This document shows, piece after piece, positions 18,850 to 30,272 of a stretch of DNA of 64,000 bases. Every line of letters starts with the position of its first letter. Within the stretch, counting starts at the first letter, position 1. Origin of the DNA: Cornus controversa (lineage: Eukaryota; Streptophyta; Magnoliopsida; Cornales; Cornaceae); NCBI GenBank assembly GCA_026545225.1, contig CM048848.1:22298806-22362805 (forward strand). Direction: 5' to 3'. The position numbers and the translations under genes are program-made. Under the pieces are notes generated by a model, which saw nothing but the letters and a program-made list of their open reading frames with translations, searched no databases and was not told the DNA's origin.

Positions 18850-21817
18850 AATTTCGTGACAAAACTATCTAGACAATTATAACCTAACCCATTGAAAAAA
18901 TTAGATTACAATGTTGCCCAAAAATACATAGAAATAAAAAGCTGATCATCAGAAGCTTCACTTGTGTGTTCAAGATGGTTAGAATAAAAACCTGTTGTAC
19001 CTGCACATCTCTTAAACAACACAACCTGTGAAAAGCTTAATAAAGAAATATAATCATGAATATCAATATCTCCCCCTTAATTTGATAAATATATCTCCCC
19101 CTTTGTCAAAGAATCTCATATCATATCATATGCATATAATAATATCATCTCCCCCTTTTTGAAAGAAATTGACAAAGAACTAGCAAAGAGATTTAGATAA
19201 ACAGATAAATCATGAAGCACATAGAGAGATTAAGACAAACATAATTATCATCACTGATCAAATAATATCCAAAACATATCAGTTGATGGAATAAACAGAA
19301 CAAAACAAGATCAAGCATCAAACCTAAACAGAATAGAGTTAACTATTTAAAGTCTAGCAAAACATAACTAAGTCTATCATCAAGACCTAATCCTCATCAT
19401 CATCATGAGCTCCAAAAACTAGATATCAACATCGATCAAAAAGATATCCTTGAACATGTAACTCCATCTATTGAAATTTGCATCAAAGTCCACAAAAGTA
19501 TGATCCAAACATAAATATGGTATCCATAAGATCAACATGCAACCTAATCAAAGACACCATGAGTATCAAAAAATAACCAAGTCTAAATCATAAACCTAGC
19601 AAATAGATGAACTAGTTTGAATCATCAAAACATCAAAGCCTAAAAACTAGTTATCATCAGTTATGTAGGAGAATGAATGATGTCCATTATCAAAGATACA
19701 TTGGGTTCTCATAAGGCTCGAATCATTATCCTCTATTGATGATCTATCAAGATTTGTCCTCAAATATTGCAAAAGAATACCACCTCTTAATCAATAACAT
19801 CAACTACTTGAGTCATAACAATTGTATTTACCTCAATGATAATGACAAAACTTTGATTGTAAAAGATAAACATCCAAATAGAAATATGTCATCCAAATCA
19901 CATAAGGATTCCAAACCAAAGTCTTTTCAAAGCAACATTCCTTTTCACTTTCAAAAATACTCATCTAGCTCTTTTAAACCTAATCATGAAAGTCATAATG
20001 AATGGAGACATAAACAAGGTCACAAGCTCCATTGAAGAATTCTGTCAAACATTTGGAGAACAAGATTAAAAAAAAATTGAGCACAACTTGTTTGATCAAT
20101 TACTTCAAAATCAACTCAAATTCTTCCAAGATAATCCCTTCCACCAATTTCAATCCAAAATCAATTACAAATATCAACCAAAATGATGTAGATTATGTAA
20201 CACAAGATAGATTGAGGATTGATGCAAGTTGAAGAAAAATAGAGTTAAAAGTTCCATTGAGTCAATTAATGAAACCTTGGTGTGCACTAAGAAAAACCCC
20301 AAATTGCAAAGGTATTTGTTTGCACAACTATCATCAAATCCTCAAATAATCAAACAACAATCAACACAATACTCCAATATTTCAATTCCAACCTCCAATA
20401 GTCAATGATCACAAAAAATATAGAAGACGAAGAGTGTAAGTGAGTTGGAGTGTTTTAGAGTGCTTGAGAGTGAGAGTTTAAGATATATGAGTGTGTGTAC
20501 GAGTGTACAAGGAACTCAACTTAAAACATTAAGGCACGCGCGCGGATTTCATCAAAATTGGGCATCCACTAAGTGCGACAAGTCCTCATATTTGGGGATC
20601 GGTCCAACTTCTCTCGGTTCCTCATAACCTGTAGAAATGCGACCGGTGCTCAATAATGGGGACCGGTCCAACTTTGTGAATTATACAAAAATTACACTTT
20701 GGACCTCTAATTCACCAAAAATATATCTTTTCAATCTGATTTAGCAATTAAACACATAAAGAGTGAAAAATAAACACAAAATCAAAATAAACATATTTTT
20801 GGATTTTTTTTTTAAATTTTTCCAGAGAAAAAATAAAAATAAAACATGAATAATCTCATAAGAATAATCAAAAACATATTTTTCAAAGAATAATATGAGT
20901 CCTAAAATTTATGAAAAATTTCAAACATTTATAAATGCAGAATTTTAAAACCCATAATTTATCCATAAAATTCATTCTCAAATCCATGATCAAGACACAA
21001 CTTCCAACACACAAATATTTATAAAAATTTAGAAACTCATCTAATAAATCCATGTGTGTGTGTGCAATCCAACTTCATCAAAAATTAATCAAATTTCTTT
21101 GATCCATCTTCTAAAACATATTGGATAATAAGCAACTATAACTACACATGATCAAACATTTTTTTCATTAAATTTCATCATTTTTTTTTATTTCTAAGAC
21201 GGTGGCTTTCACTCTTACGGGCAGCCAGCTATTTTCCTCAAAACAACTCTTTAATTTTTAAAGATATCTCATTGGAGATTTACATTATAGTGGAAGCTAC
21301 GATCACATCCCGAAGGTAGCCTTTTCCATTTATCTTAGATATTCAGCAAATTTTCTATTTTCTTTTTCTTTTCATGCTGAATAAAAACATATATTTTTTT
21401 TCATTTTTTTCATTGATCATTTAAGCTTTCAATGCTACTCATACAATATATTCTAGTCAACTTCACATTAGTTTTCAATAAATTCTCTCAGAGTTGGACT
21501 AGTGCACAAATTGTATGGACTCAGAAGATTTACCTCTAAAAAGAAATAAATACAGCACATTGTTCATCAATGTTTAGATCATAAAATCAAGTACTTCATT
21601 CATTGACAAACTAAGTGTCCCAATTATGCATTCACAAATTAAAGTGAAATTAAAAGAAATATAAGGAAATCACATCATTTCTCAGAAAAATATAATTATC
21701 ATAATCTTATATGATTATTACTAAAAATAAACAAAACCTAACCTAAAAAAATATGGTCCAATGGAGAACAAATAAATGAACATAAGTTCAGTCCATGACC
21801 ATCAAAGTCCTAATGAC
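18850..21817 (-). other. Copia interior without coding capacity
   Basis: About 3 kb where pol should be. No integrase, RT or RNase H motif is readable on either strand. The open frames at 19736-20232 and 20445-20627 are on the opposite strand and show no family resemblance. The segment carries three extra polypurine-tract-like words and a second cluster of accggt words near 20595-20670. Confidence 0.6.
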
Positions 21818-22411
21818 CTAGTTAGGGGGTTTTGCACCCAAAGACCTATTAGAAATAAATCCCATAGTATCAACAGACACAAACTTCTCTAAATCTTCCT
21901 TTTTCATCCAGATAGTTTTAACATGCAATTTATCAGGAAAGAATTGTGGAGAAACAAAAATATTCTTCTTTTTATTTGAATTCTTTTTACCTTGAGAATT
22001 TTTGGGTTTGTTCCAATAATGTGGCTTTTTAGCATGAACCCTATTTTTAGCAAAAGAATTATGCACATGAAAATCAGAATTAGAATGTCTTCTCTTTTTA
22101 TAGCAATAGTGTTGACTATGTCCAGTCTTACCACAAAAAGAAAAATAAAGCACATTGGACACAACTTTAGCATGCACAGACTTGACTTGAGACTTAGGTT
22201 TGGGTTCAGACACAATCAAATTCTTGGGTTTAACAAAAACAGTTTTTCCATTAGATGATGACCCAACAAAACCTAATCCAGTCTTATCTCCTACAGGCTT
22301 ACCAACACTAATCATGCTATCAAGTTTAACCTGTCCAGAAGTAAAAGTAATTAATTTCTCTTGTGATTTTTTCAATTCAGGCTCAAGAAATAATTCTAGC
22401 AATAAGAACAT
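21818..22411 (-). pseudogene. Gag zinc-knuckle region of the Copia element
   Basis: This 197-residue minus-strand frame contains FCGKTGHSQHYC, the CCHC knuckle of SIRE-type gag, but the first cysteine of the usual CxxC pair is replaced by Phe, so zinc binding is probably lost. Lys/Asn-rich linkers surround it, and the tail has IWMKKEDL, a phrase seen at the gag-pol boundary of this lineage. A stop at 21818 ends the frame before any protease motif. Confidence 0.75.
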
Positions 22412-22699
22412 TTTTAGCAGAAATAGCTTGACTTACCTAACTTTCGAAAAACTTGACTTTGCCTCGAAGATTCAGAATTTCAGCTTTACTTTCTTCAATC
22501 AACTTTAATTGATCTTCATTATTTTATTCTGGAGGTTTTGATTGATAGATTTTTCATCATCAATCAATTGTTGCTTCTGCTCATTCTCTTTCTTCAATGC
22601 TTCTTTTTCTTTTTCTACCAATTTTAGCTTTTTAGTCTGCTTCTTGTTAGCCTTTAATAACTCATTAAAGACTTCTTCCAACTTGCTTTCATATGGTTC

Positions 22700-23035
22700 T
22701 CAATGAGCTTTTTCATCATTCGAATCATCAGAACCAATTTTACTCAATGAGTCACATCTTTCAGATTTACCTGTATCAGAAAAAGAATAATTAGCAGTAT
22801 CATCATCAACATGAGCAGTAAGAGCAACGAAAATATCTTTCTTATTATTTTTACTTCTGCATTTAGAAGAATTTGCTTTTCTAAAATTTTTATTCTCTTT
22901 ATTCTTAAGGAATCTTCTATATTTTCTAGCAAAGAAATTTACATCATCCTTATGGTTTAACACATCACATACATGAGATTGTTGAACCAATTCACCCTCT
23001 TTCTTATTAGATTCCATGACGATTTTTGAAAACAA
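22700..23035 (-). pseudogene. Middle part of Copia gag
   Basis: A 111-residue minus-strand frame rich in Lys, Asn and Asp (RRFLKNKENKNFRKANSSKC) corresponds to the basic linker of SIRE-type gag. The N-terminal conserved gag domain that should lie between it and the primer-binding site is missing, since only about 60 bases separate the frame from the PBS. A stop-containing stretch (22412-22699) separates it from the zinc-knuckle piece; that stretch is Lys/Glu-rich when translated and looks like decayed coiled coil. Confidence 0.65.
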
Positions 23036-23094
23036 AAATAAAATTTGATTTTAAAAATACTTCGCAAGGAACTACTCACAAATTAGAGAACACT

Positions 23095-23106
23095 GCTCTG
23101 ATACCA
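23095..23106 (-). other. Primer-binding site (tRNA-Met type) of the Copia element
   Basis: The plus strand reads gctctgatacca, the complement of TGGTATCAGAGC, the standard initiator tRNA-Met binding site, two bases from the right LTR. Confidence 0.92.
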
Positions 23107-23108
23107 AT

Positions 23109-24299
23109 TGTGAGTTGCGCGGTGCGGAAGCGGTTGCGAAAAGTATTTTAGAACCTAGAGGGGGGGTGAATAGGATCACTTGCTCGTTTGCTTAATTTTT
23201 AATCAATTCAATTTTAAGTCCAATTAATTAAACAATTGAAGCAAGCAAATAAATAAAGTGCAAGTAAAGAAAAGAATGCACCAGATATACGTGGAAACCC
23301 AAGGCGGGAAAAAACCACGGAGGGAGGCGGCACGCCTCAGGGAACCAATTCACTATGATGAAGCAAAGTACAACAGACTCTGTCTCAGTCTCACACCCTT
23401 CTTCACTCTGTCAAGGATCTGATGCAGAACACCTCAGGCTTATGATTGCGACAACACGTCCAACTGCTGCAGACTTTCGGCTAATGTCACCACCCTTACA
23501 GAAAGGTTGCTGGAAGAACCAAAATACTCTGCAAGTATTTTGTTCCCTTCGTAGTGCAATCTGGTCACCTTTTTTCCTCAGCAAGCAAGCAAGCGAAGAA
23601 CCTTCAATCCAATGTTCTGATCAGCAAATAGATTTGATGCAGTCTCTGAGCAGCTAATCAAAAGTAGAACACCATCCTAAATATCACTCGTGAAGTATGG
23701 ATGTGTGTTCTTAAAAATATATAGCCCTAATTATATTGTATATACTTTCTCTCTCTAAAATAATATTCCAGGGCTCCTTCACCAATTTGTACAGAAAATA
23801 TGAATACATATATATAGGCAAGAAAGTCCTAATTCTACTTGGAAAAGAAGTTGAATACCAAAATAAAACTTTCCTAGTAGTTTCAAACCCAATAGGAATC
23901 AGAATTTTTGTCAAAATCTATTTCCTATTTGGAACAAGCTAAGTGGGACCGGTGCCAAATAAATAGGACCGGTGGGACTTTTTGAAAACCTACAGAAACT
24001 AAACTGCCGAGAAAAGTTGGACCGATCCTAAATATTGGGGACCAATCCTACTTTGAAAAACCCTAAAATTTTCATTTAAACCCTGGTTTTTCAAAATAGG
24101 CTCAGAACTAAAAAGTGCAGATTGTCCTCACCATACTTACCTGTACTATATGGTGTTCATACTAATTTGTCGACTTCCATGCACTTGAGTGTCAGCTTGA
24201 AGATGTCGATGATCGACACAAAGAATAAATCAAAATTTACAACTCGATCAATCAGGTTTTGATCACCGAAATATGCCAATTACAAATTTATATCTCATA
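23109..24299 (-). repeat. 5' LTR of the Copia element (right copy)
   Basis: Second LTR copy, starting TGTGAG and ending CTCATA (CTCACA in the left copy, one C/T change). It is followed at once by the ataac target duplication. Confidence 0.95.
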
Positions 24300-24304
24300 A
24301 TAAC

Positions 24305-25484
24305 AAAATGGAAAATGAAACAAAAGGAAAAAAGGAGTACAGTCAGATGATATTGCACCCATAATGTCAACATGTGTGACCTTACAACTATATGGTTTTC
24401 ATCCGGTTGATGTATACTCCAATGTTTCCTTGATAGATGCACCTACAAACTTGAACGACAAATTACCACAATAGTGAATGATCTATTCAATCCAAAGAAG
24501 TTATGGAGTTCCAAATTAAATTGTCCCACATAATAAAACATCAAATTGAACACTAAGTGTTGAAAAAAATAATAAATCAGCTTCAAAGAGAAGTTTGGAC
24601 CAGTACCCTGTTTGTGCCAATCTGTAGAACTAGTTATCAGGAAAAAAAAAGTTTTTAGTACTCTAGACTTGGATAAAATTTCAATCCAAAGGCCTTTCCC
24701 TTTTAAATACAGTGCTAAATCCGAAACTACAACTACAGGAATTCCAACAAGATATTTTGCCCAAAGAAAGCATAGAAATAGATCAAATGGAGAGCAAGAA
24801 TAGAAATTTGTATGAACTCAAATTATGGTATAAGAATGCTTGGAAAATTGAGACTAGGAAGTGAAAGAGTAATAAATCACCAGCAGTTGTCTTTTTGAAT
24901 ACCTAGGAAGAGAATGGCAGGATAAATAGAACCCATAGCATAAAATAGGTCTTGTTGCCTTGTCTTGCAATACAGATATTATAATTATATTAATATGGTG
25001 ATAAGAGACCACATGAGTCTAAACTCCTAAAATCCTTTGAACTTCTATTTATAGCTCACCTTTTGGAGCCAAAATCCTAGTAGATAGTCCCAAACATCAA
25101 TGTTATACATGCTATACATGAAGGTTATGAACAGAAATCCGACTGCAGTATATTGTAAATTGTGCCAGTATACCCAAGGATGAGGTGTGCTCAATTATTT
25201 AATCAGGGATTTTTCTCCGGTAATTTTATGCCACAAGTTTGAGATTTCTACTAAGAAAAGGCTATTTGAACATTTATAAGAAATCAATATGCCTATATAA
25301 AGGAAATGAGTGACTTGGACATCTACCATTTAAACTCCCAGCATAAAAACTAGATCAGGTTTTCCACTAACCAAACTGAATAAATGTTACAGAACATGAT
25401 GAAAAATAAACCATATTTCAATAAATAATAGTAGAATAAATTCTAATCATCAGGAAATATAACATGAAGTTAAACCCATTGAAA
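24305..25484. other. Gap without recognised feature
   Basis: About 1.2 kb flanking the Copia insertion. Small open frames (for example 24612-24803) show no known motif. It should be the right-hand continuation of the DNA at 14401-17639. Confidence 0.4.
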
Positions 25485-26053
25485 TACTCATTTGGGGTAT
25501 CCTTCGGGCACTTCCTTGGACATATGGTCAATCACACAGGAATTGAAACAAGTCCCATACAGACAGCAGCTATTGTCCAAAGTTAAGAACCAAAAACCCA
25601 CAGAGAAGTGTAGATCTTGATAGGGTGGATAGCAGCCCTAAGCCGATTCATCTCACGGCTTTTTAACAGATGTATGCCCATTTTCAATGCCATCAAAAAA
25701 AAGGAGGGGACGTGTGGGGAAAGGACCAGTCTGAGGCACTTAAGAGACTAAAAGAATATATGTTAAGCCCATTGATCCTTTCAATTCTGAAAGGTAGGGA
25801 ACCATTGTATCTATACCTTGACCGATGCCAAATGAAGATACTCTTAGACAGAAAAATTAATCCTAGCTCTAGTGCATGCAAAGCAGAAGTTGATACACTA
25901 TTTTGAATCTCACACCATAATAGTGTTGACGGCTTTTCCCTTAAGGGCAATCCTCAGCAAACTAGAAATGTCGGGAAGGATGATGAAGTGGGCAATGGAC
26001 CTTAACTTCTTTGACATTCGTTTCGAACCCAGAACAACAAAGAAAGGCCAAGT
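25485..26053 (+). pseudogene. RT end and RNase H remnant of a Tat-type Gypsy element
   Basis: Translation in pieces gives the Tat-type order: a LGHMV-like phrase near 25515, the thumb/connection phrase PKPIHLTAF near 25640, MYAHFQCHQKKGGDVWGKDQ and ALKRLKEYMLSPLIL (25670-25790), EPLYLYL near 25800, and a late RNase H part with HTIIVLTAFPLRAIL, MMKWAMDLNFFDIRFEPRT and KGQVV (25905-26053). The middle of RNase H, including most catalytic residues, is deleted between about 25850 and 25880, and frameshifts are present. The remnant stops where the TRIM begins at 26054. It may be the distal half of the element whose gag is at 1171-2384. Confidence 0.8.
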
Positions 26054-26628
26054 TGTAATACCCCGCTCCAACACATAGTATGATATTGTCCGCTTTGAGC
26101 TAGAGCCTGCACGGTTTTGCTCTTGGGTTTTACCCCAAAAGGCCTTATACCATTTGAAGAGAACATACTACATAGAAACACATCCCCTTTTTCACACCTA
26201 AGCGATGTGGGATTGAGCACCCTGTACCCTGTCAGTATGGTAACTCAGCCCAGTGTTTGTCTTCGCACCCACCCACTCACACCAGTCTACAAGGGTTACC
26301 ATAATCCACCCCCCTACGAGGCCCGATGCCCTCGTCGACACACTTTCGGCTGGGTTCAAGCTCTGATACCAACTGTAATACCCTGCTCCAACACATGGTA
26401 TGATATTTTCCGCTTTGGGCCTGAGCCCGCACGGTTTTGCTCTTGGGTTTTACCCCAAAAGGCCTCATACCATTTGAAGAGAACATACTACATATAAGCA
26501 CATCCCCTTTTCCACACCCAGGCGATGTGGGATTGAGCACCCTATACCCTGTCAGTGTGGTAGCTCAGCCCAGTGTCTGTCTTCGCACCTGCCCACTCAC
26601 ACCCGTCCACAAGGGTTACTACAATCCA
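26054..26628 (-). mobile_element. TRIM (terminal-repeat retrotransposon in miniature)
   Basis: Two 255-bp direct repeats (26054-26308 and 26374-26628) begin TGTAATACCC and end AATCCA. The 65-bp interior has a complementary polypurine tract (ccccccta, from 26309) at one side and a complementary tRNA-Met primer-binding site (gctctgatacca, 26360-26371) at the other. This is a complete minus-strand TRIM with no coding capacity. The right repeat is itself followed by another cccccct, so the unit probably was part of a longer tandem LTR chain. No target duplication is visible. The open frames at 26002-26670 lie wholly inside it and are not genes. Confidence 0.88.
26360..26371 (-). other. Primer-binding site of the TRIM
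   Basis: Plus strand gctctgatacca, the complement of TGGTATCAGAGC, two bases from the right-hand terminal repeat. Confidence 0.88.
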
Positions 26629-26689
26629 CCCCCCTTCCGAATTATTTTGGTATTTGTTTTGAATTTTTAAAATTTTTGGAAAACTTGAA

Positions 26690-27215
26690 AATTCGGAAAA
26701 TCATTTTTTAAAAATACTTTTATAATTATAAAAATTTCCAAAATTTTATGTAAACTTCCTGGGAGCTTAAGGAGCTTGTGGTTTAAATTTCATGTTGAAA
26801 TGATTTACCATTGTCTTTAAATTAAGTTTTAAAGTGTCTAAAAACTGGGTTTTTCAGCTTCTTTAATTTTAGAAAATACTTAGAAATTTCCAAAACTTCC
26901 CAAAATTTGATTATAACTTTCTGGAGGCTAAATACACTTGGGTTTAAATTTTCAACTCAAAATAATCTTTCCTTGTTGTTCAATTGATTTTTAAAGTGTC
27001 CAAAAGTTGGGTTTTTTCACTTTCTGTAATTTTAGAAAATACTTTTATAATTCCAAAAATTCCCATATTTTTACTGTAACTTTCTAGAGGTTAAATAGAT
27101 TTGGTTTTAAATTTTCATCTCGAAATGAGCTTCCCTTGGTGTTCAATTAATTTTTAAAGTGTCTAAAAGTTGGGTTTTCACCTTCTTTTATTTGTTGAAA
27201 ATATTTTTCAAATTC
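26690..27215 (+). repeat. ~160-bp tandem repeats, about three diverged units
   Basis: Landmarks recur about every 160 bases: ttttagaaaatact (26871, 27032), a variant gttgaaaatattt (~27194), and aaagtgtctaaaa...gggtttt (26831, ~26993, ~27155). Each unit also has a caactttctgga-like and a tttaaatttca-like word. Tandem repeats in the 3' part of an element are typical of Tat/Ogre lineages, consistent with the RNase H remnant just upstream. No gene is present. Confidence 0.7.
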
Positions 27216-27524
27216 TAGAATGATTTAATATAGTTATTAGAAGTATAATAGGCCCAAAAACCTATATAAGAGTTTGGTTTAGACTCCCTCATAGATTTGA
27301 GTGCATTGGGGGTTGGATTGGGTGTTTGCTTCTAAAGTGGTTAAATTGTGTTATTCGATTTACTTGAATGTATTTTCCTTTAAGGATATAAATGCCCATT
27401 AAATACTTGATTATAGCTTACTTGTGAACGATTTGTCTTATGGTGATAATTTTATGTCGGATAATTTGAATTACTTTGTTTGTGCAAATTAAAATCATAA
27501 TGCACCTTGTTTATTTTATGTTTC
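27216..27524. other. Gap, possible LTR promoter region
   Basis: No coding sequence. A TATA-like word followed by ag (cctatataagag, near 27261) could belong to the LTR of the Tat-type remnant. Nothing else is recognised. Confidence 0.3.
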
Positions 27525-28504
27525 ATATTGGGAATGCATCTATAGGCATAATCCATCAAAACTTTAACTTATACATTCAATTAATACCATTGTGTAATAA
27601 TCACTCTCATAATCACATAAAACAAGAGGGATTGAGTTCAATCACAATAATTAAGTATCTAAGATAAGATAAGAAATTATTGAAACTAAATATAAAGACT
27701 TTATTGCTCAATTCTTTATAAATATAATCCTCTAAATTACACAATCTATGCCTGAATACAAAAATCCCCCATAGTTAGAACAATCAAACCATTGATGCTT
27801 AGTTAGGGGTACATCAAAACCCTAGTCGATGACCTAGCCGCTCATAGAAGAAGAGAATGTTTCAACTGTTAAGGAAGAAGGCATCATATCCATGGATACA
27901 AAGCTGCTGCCAAATGTCCTCTATACAGCCCTAATTCTTCACTTTTTAATAGCCAAAAGAATATCAAGTGTCCCCACCTAATTAGGAGACAATTAGGGTT
28001 TTCCTGCAGCCCATAATCAGGTGGATTTTCTTGCTGAACTTCAGCCCAATGTTTGATTACCCAAAAGTCCAATTCATAGAATTTTCTTGAAATACAAAAA
28101 TGTCGGGAATCAAAATTTGTTCAACTTGCACGGGAATTGGGCCATTTTGACAGTCTAAATAAGAGTTACGAGCAATTAACCAAAATGGGATTAAAATTAT
28201 ATTATGCACAGATTTGAACTTCAGCCCATGATCTCTTTGAGCAGTTATAATTCTCTTGGGCCTCTTCCTTGGGTTGTTTTGAGTTGAAATATTGACTAGA
28301 CTTGGTCCATTTGATGTAGGCTTCTTATAACCCTTTTGAATGTCATCTTTAATAGTTCAACAATCATGATTTGACTAAAATTACTATTAAGGGCCTCAAA
28401 ATGCAGAAAACACTAAAATAGAATAAAATCACAAATAATCTATCACTAAGATAATAAAATATGTAAATTAAAAGGCTAGAATGCGTAACATTCTACGCCT
28501 ATCA
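27525..28504 (-). repeat. Partial 3' LTR of the minus-strand Athila-like element
   Basis: The complement starts TGATAGGCG and can be aligned along its length to the 2572 LTR, including shared phrases around the TATA-like region. Similarity ends near 27525, at the position equivalent to about 3610 in the plus-strand LTR. The frame at 27884-28072 lies inside it and is not a gene. Confidence 0.88.
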
Positions 28505-28517
28505 CACCCCTTAACTT
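28505..28517 (-). other. Polypurine tract of the minus-strand Athila-like element
   Basis: Plus strand caccccttaactt, so aagttaaggggtg on the element strand, directly next to the LTR. It differs from the intact tract by a few bases. Confidence 0.8.
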
Positions 28518-29249
28518 ACATATTGCTAGTCCTTTAGCAATAGAACAAAATAAAACTAAAACAAAGGACACTAACTAAACTACCAAACTCTTCTTTCGTG
28601 AGAGAAATGATTGCATTTAGCATATGCAACAAGCCTTTGAACCCCTAGGTTCCTTCTAGTGGACGAGTTATAGTCTCTTGAGGGTTTCTAGAAATGTTAC
28701 CCACAAACATTCAAAATTTTTGTTTAAATTTTAATCAAAAAGAAGATTTCAATATATAGTTACAGACTTGCATTCAAGAATAATTCCAAATCTTCAAATT
28801 CCATAATTCAAAGCAATGGTCCCCATGCATAATTCACATCAACATATCTCAAAGAAACCAACTCTAGCTCCCTCGTGAAAAGTGAACTAACAGTCATCTC
28901 ATATAGCATAACCCAGCTCCAAATATATTAAGTCACATACCCCTTCAACTCACTAGCTCCCCTTATTAAACTCATACTTCCAAATATGAATACATGACTT
29001 TCTTTTTTCTTTTTTTTGATTGCTTTATTGGTTATGCAATGTTTTGGTCCATTAAGCTCTCTAAAAGATCCATGTAGCAAGTTTTCAGTCAGTGACTCCC
29101 AAACCAGATGGTTTTAGGGTACTAGGTGTCAAGACACCCCAAAGAACTTAATAACTCAAATCAGCTAGGCTACAAACCAAGACAACCAATGCTTCATTGC
29201 TTCTCACCCCTCACTTTTGGCATGAATCTCTACAAGAAAATTAGTCTTT

Positions 29250-29600
29250 TAAGACGGGACAAAACTGCCTTAAATGACTTTTTAAGGTGCTCTATGGCCT
29301 GTCCTCTATTAAGGCGTTATGATTACTAAGTTTTTTTAAAGGCATGCGAAAACTTTTTAAAGGCGGTCCGAAACTGACTTTAATAATTTCAGAAACGCCT
29401 TTAACATAAATTTTCAAGGCGGTTGTTACACGTCATATAAGTGTAATTATTTAGGGCGGTTAGTTTGTGCCTTAAAATCTCAATTATTTAGGAGGGCTCG
29501 TGCCCGCCTTAAAAGCTAATATTAAGGGCGGCTTTGGCCCGCCTTAAAAGCTAAGCCTCATATTATTAAGGGCAACCATTGCCCGCTTTATAAGATTTCT
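29250..29600 (+). repeat. Left subterminal repeat array of the CACTA-like element
   Basis: Repeated units alternate ttaaggcgg and ccgccttaaaa on both strands, so that the strand can fold into many short hairpins, for example gcccgccttaaaagctaat followed by attaagggcggc. This is the usual binding-site array for a CACTA transposase. Confidence 0.75.
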
Positions 29601-29939
29601 TTTTATTTTTAAATATTCCTTTTTCTAATACTTTCATCCCCAATCCAAAAACTTGTGACTTTCATCCCCAATCCAAAAACCTATGATACCATACAATACC
29701 AACATCCAATTTGCATTCGAAGCTAACACATTCAAATGAAAGTTAACCCAAAAACACAATATGAATGACTTTCATCTCAACCCAAAAGTATGTGCATCCA
29801 TACAATATCAATATCTAATTTGCATCCCTTCAAAGCTAGCACATTCAAATGATTTAGCATGCTTAAAAATTACAACCATTAACAAATATTTCTAGATAAA
29901 GTAAACATTTAAAAGACATTCTAGCTATAAATGAACTCA

Positions 29940-30060
29940 AGAAAAAATCGAACTTGAAGACGTAGTTTAGAGGCAATCGAAGCAAAATCTCAGTTACAAG
30001 GTCATTGCAGTATAACACAACATCCACACTGCTACTGCTACTGCTGTGCTTGTTCATTAT
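29940..30060 (-). pseudogene. F-box protein fragment captured in the CACTA-like element
   Basis: The minus strand encodes MNKHSSSSSSVDVVLYCNDL followed by VTEILLRLPLNYVFKF. The segment NDLVTEILLRLPxxxVFKF is the first half of a plant F-box, the motif that binds SKP1 in SCF ubiquitin ligases. The usual continuation (a KxVSKRW-type phrase) is lost to divergent sequence, and the kelch or associated C-terminal domains are absent. The 118-residue open frame around it extends into unrelated DNA on both sides. The fragment lies just inside the left subterminal array, on the opposite strand to the other two captured pieces. Confidence 0.72.
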
Positions 30061-30272
30061 CCTGGTAGTTAAGGAGAGAGGGTCAATGGAGCAAGTACAA
30101 CAGGAGAGAAGGCACAAAAAGATTAATAAATAAAGACAAAAAATTAATAATAAAAAAATAGCGTGACGATAGAAAATTTCTGAATAAAATAAAATAATTG
30201 TAACAAATAGAAAAGCCAATGAGACTAAGTTGTTGATTCATATTGCTTTGTCTTGGTTGCATAACAAACCAC

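Larger units (their letters stand above)
17640..24304 (-). mobile_element. SIRE-like Copia element, deletion derivative with target duplication
   Basis: Two ~1190-bp direct LTRs flank a 4.27-kb interior, and the whole is bounded by the identical 5-bp duplication ataac (17640-17644 and 24300-24304). Orientation is minus: a complement of a tRNA-Met primer-binding site precedes the right LTR and a complement of a polypurine tract follows the left LTR. The interior holds only gag-like pieces near the 5' (right) end. Protease, integrase, RT and RNase H are absent, so it is non-autonomous. LTR divergence is about 35 substitutions in 1190 by hand count, older than the plus-strand Athila-like pair. 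About 4.27 kb of interior replaces what would normally be well over 5 kb in an autonomous relative. Confidence 0.93.

Noticed and set aside
19736-20232. Two plus-strand frames inside the Copia element
   Set aside because: They lie on the antisense strand of the element, are Asn/His/Lys-rich as expected of AT-rich DNA, and resemble no retroelement protein.
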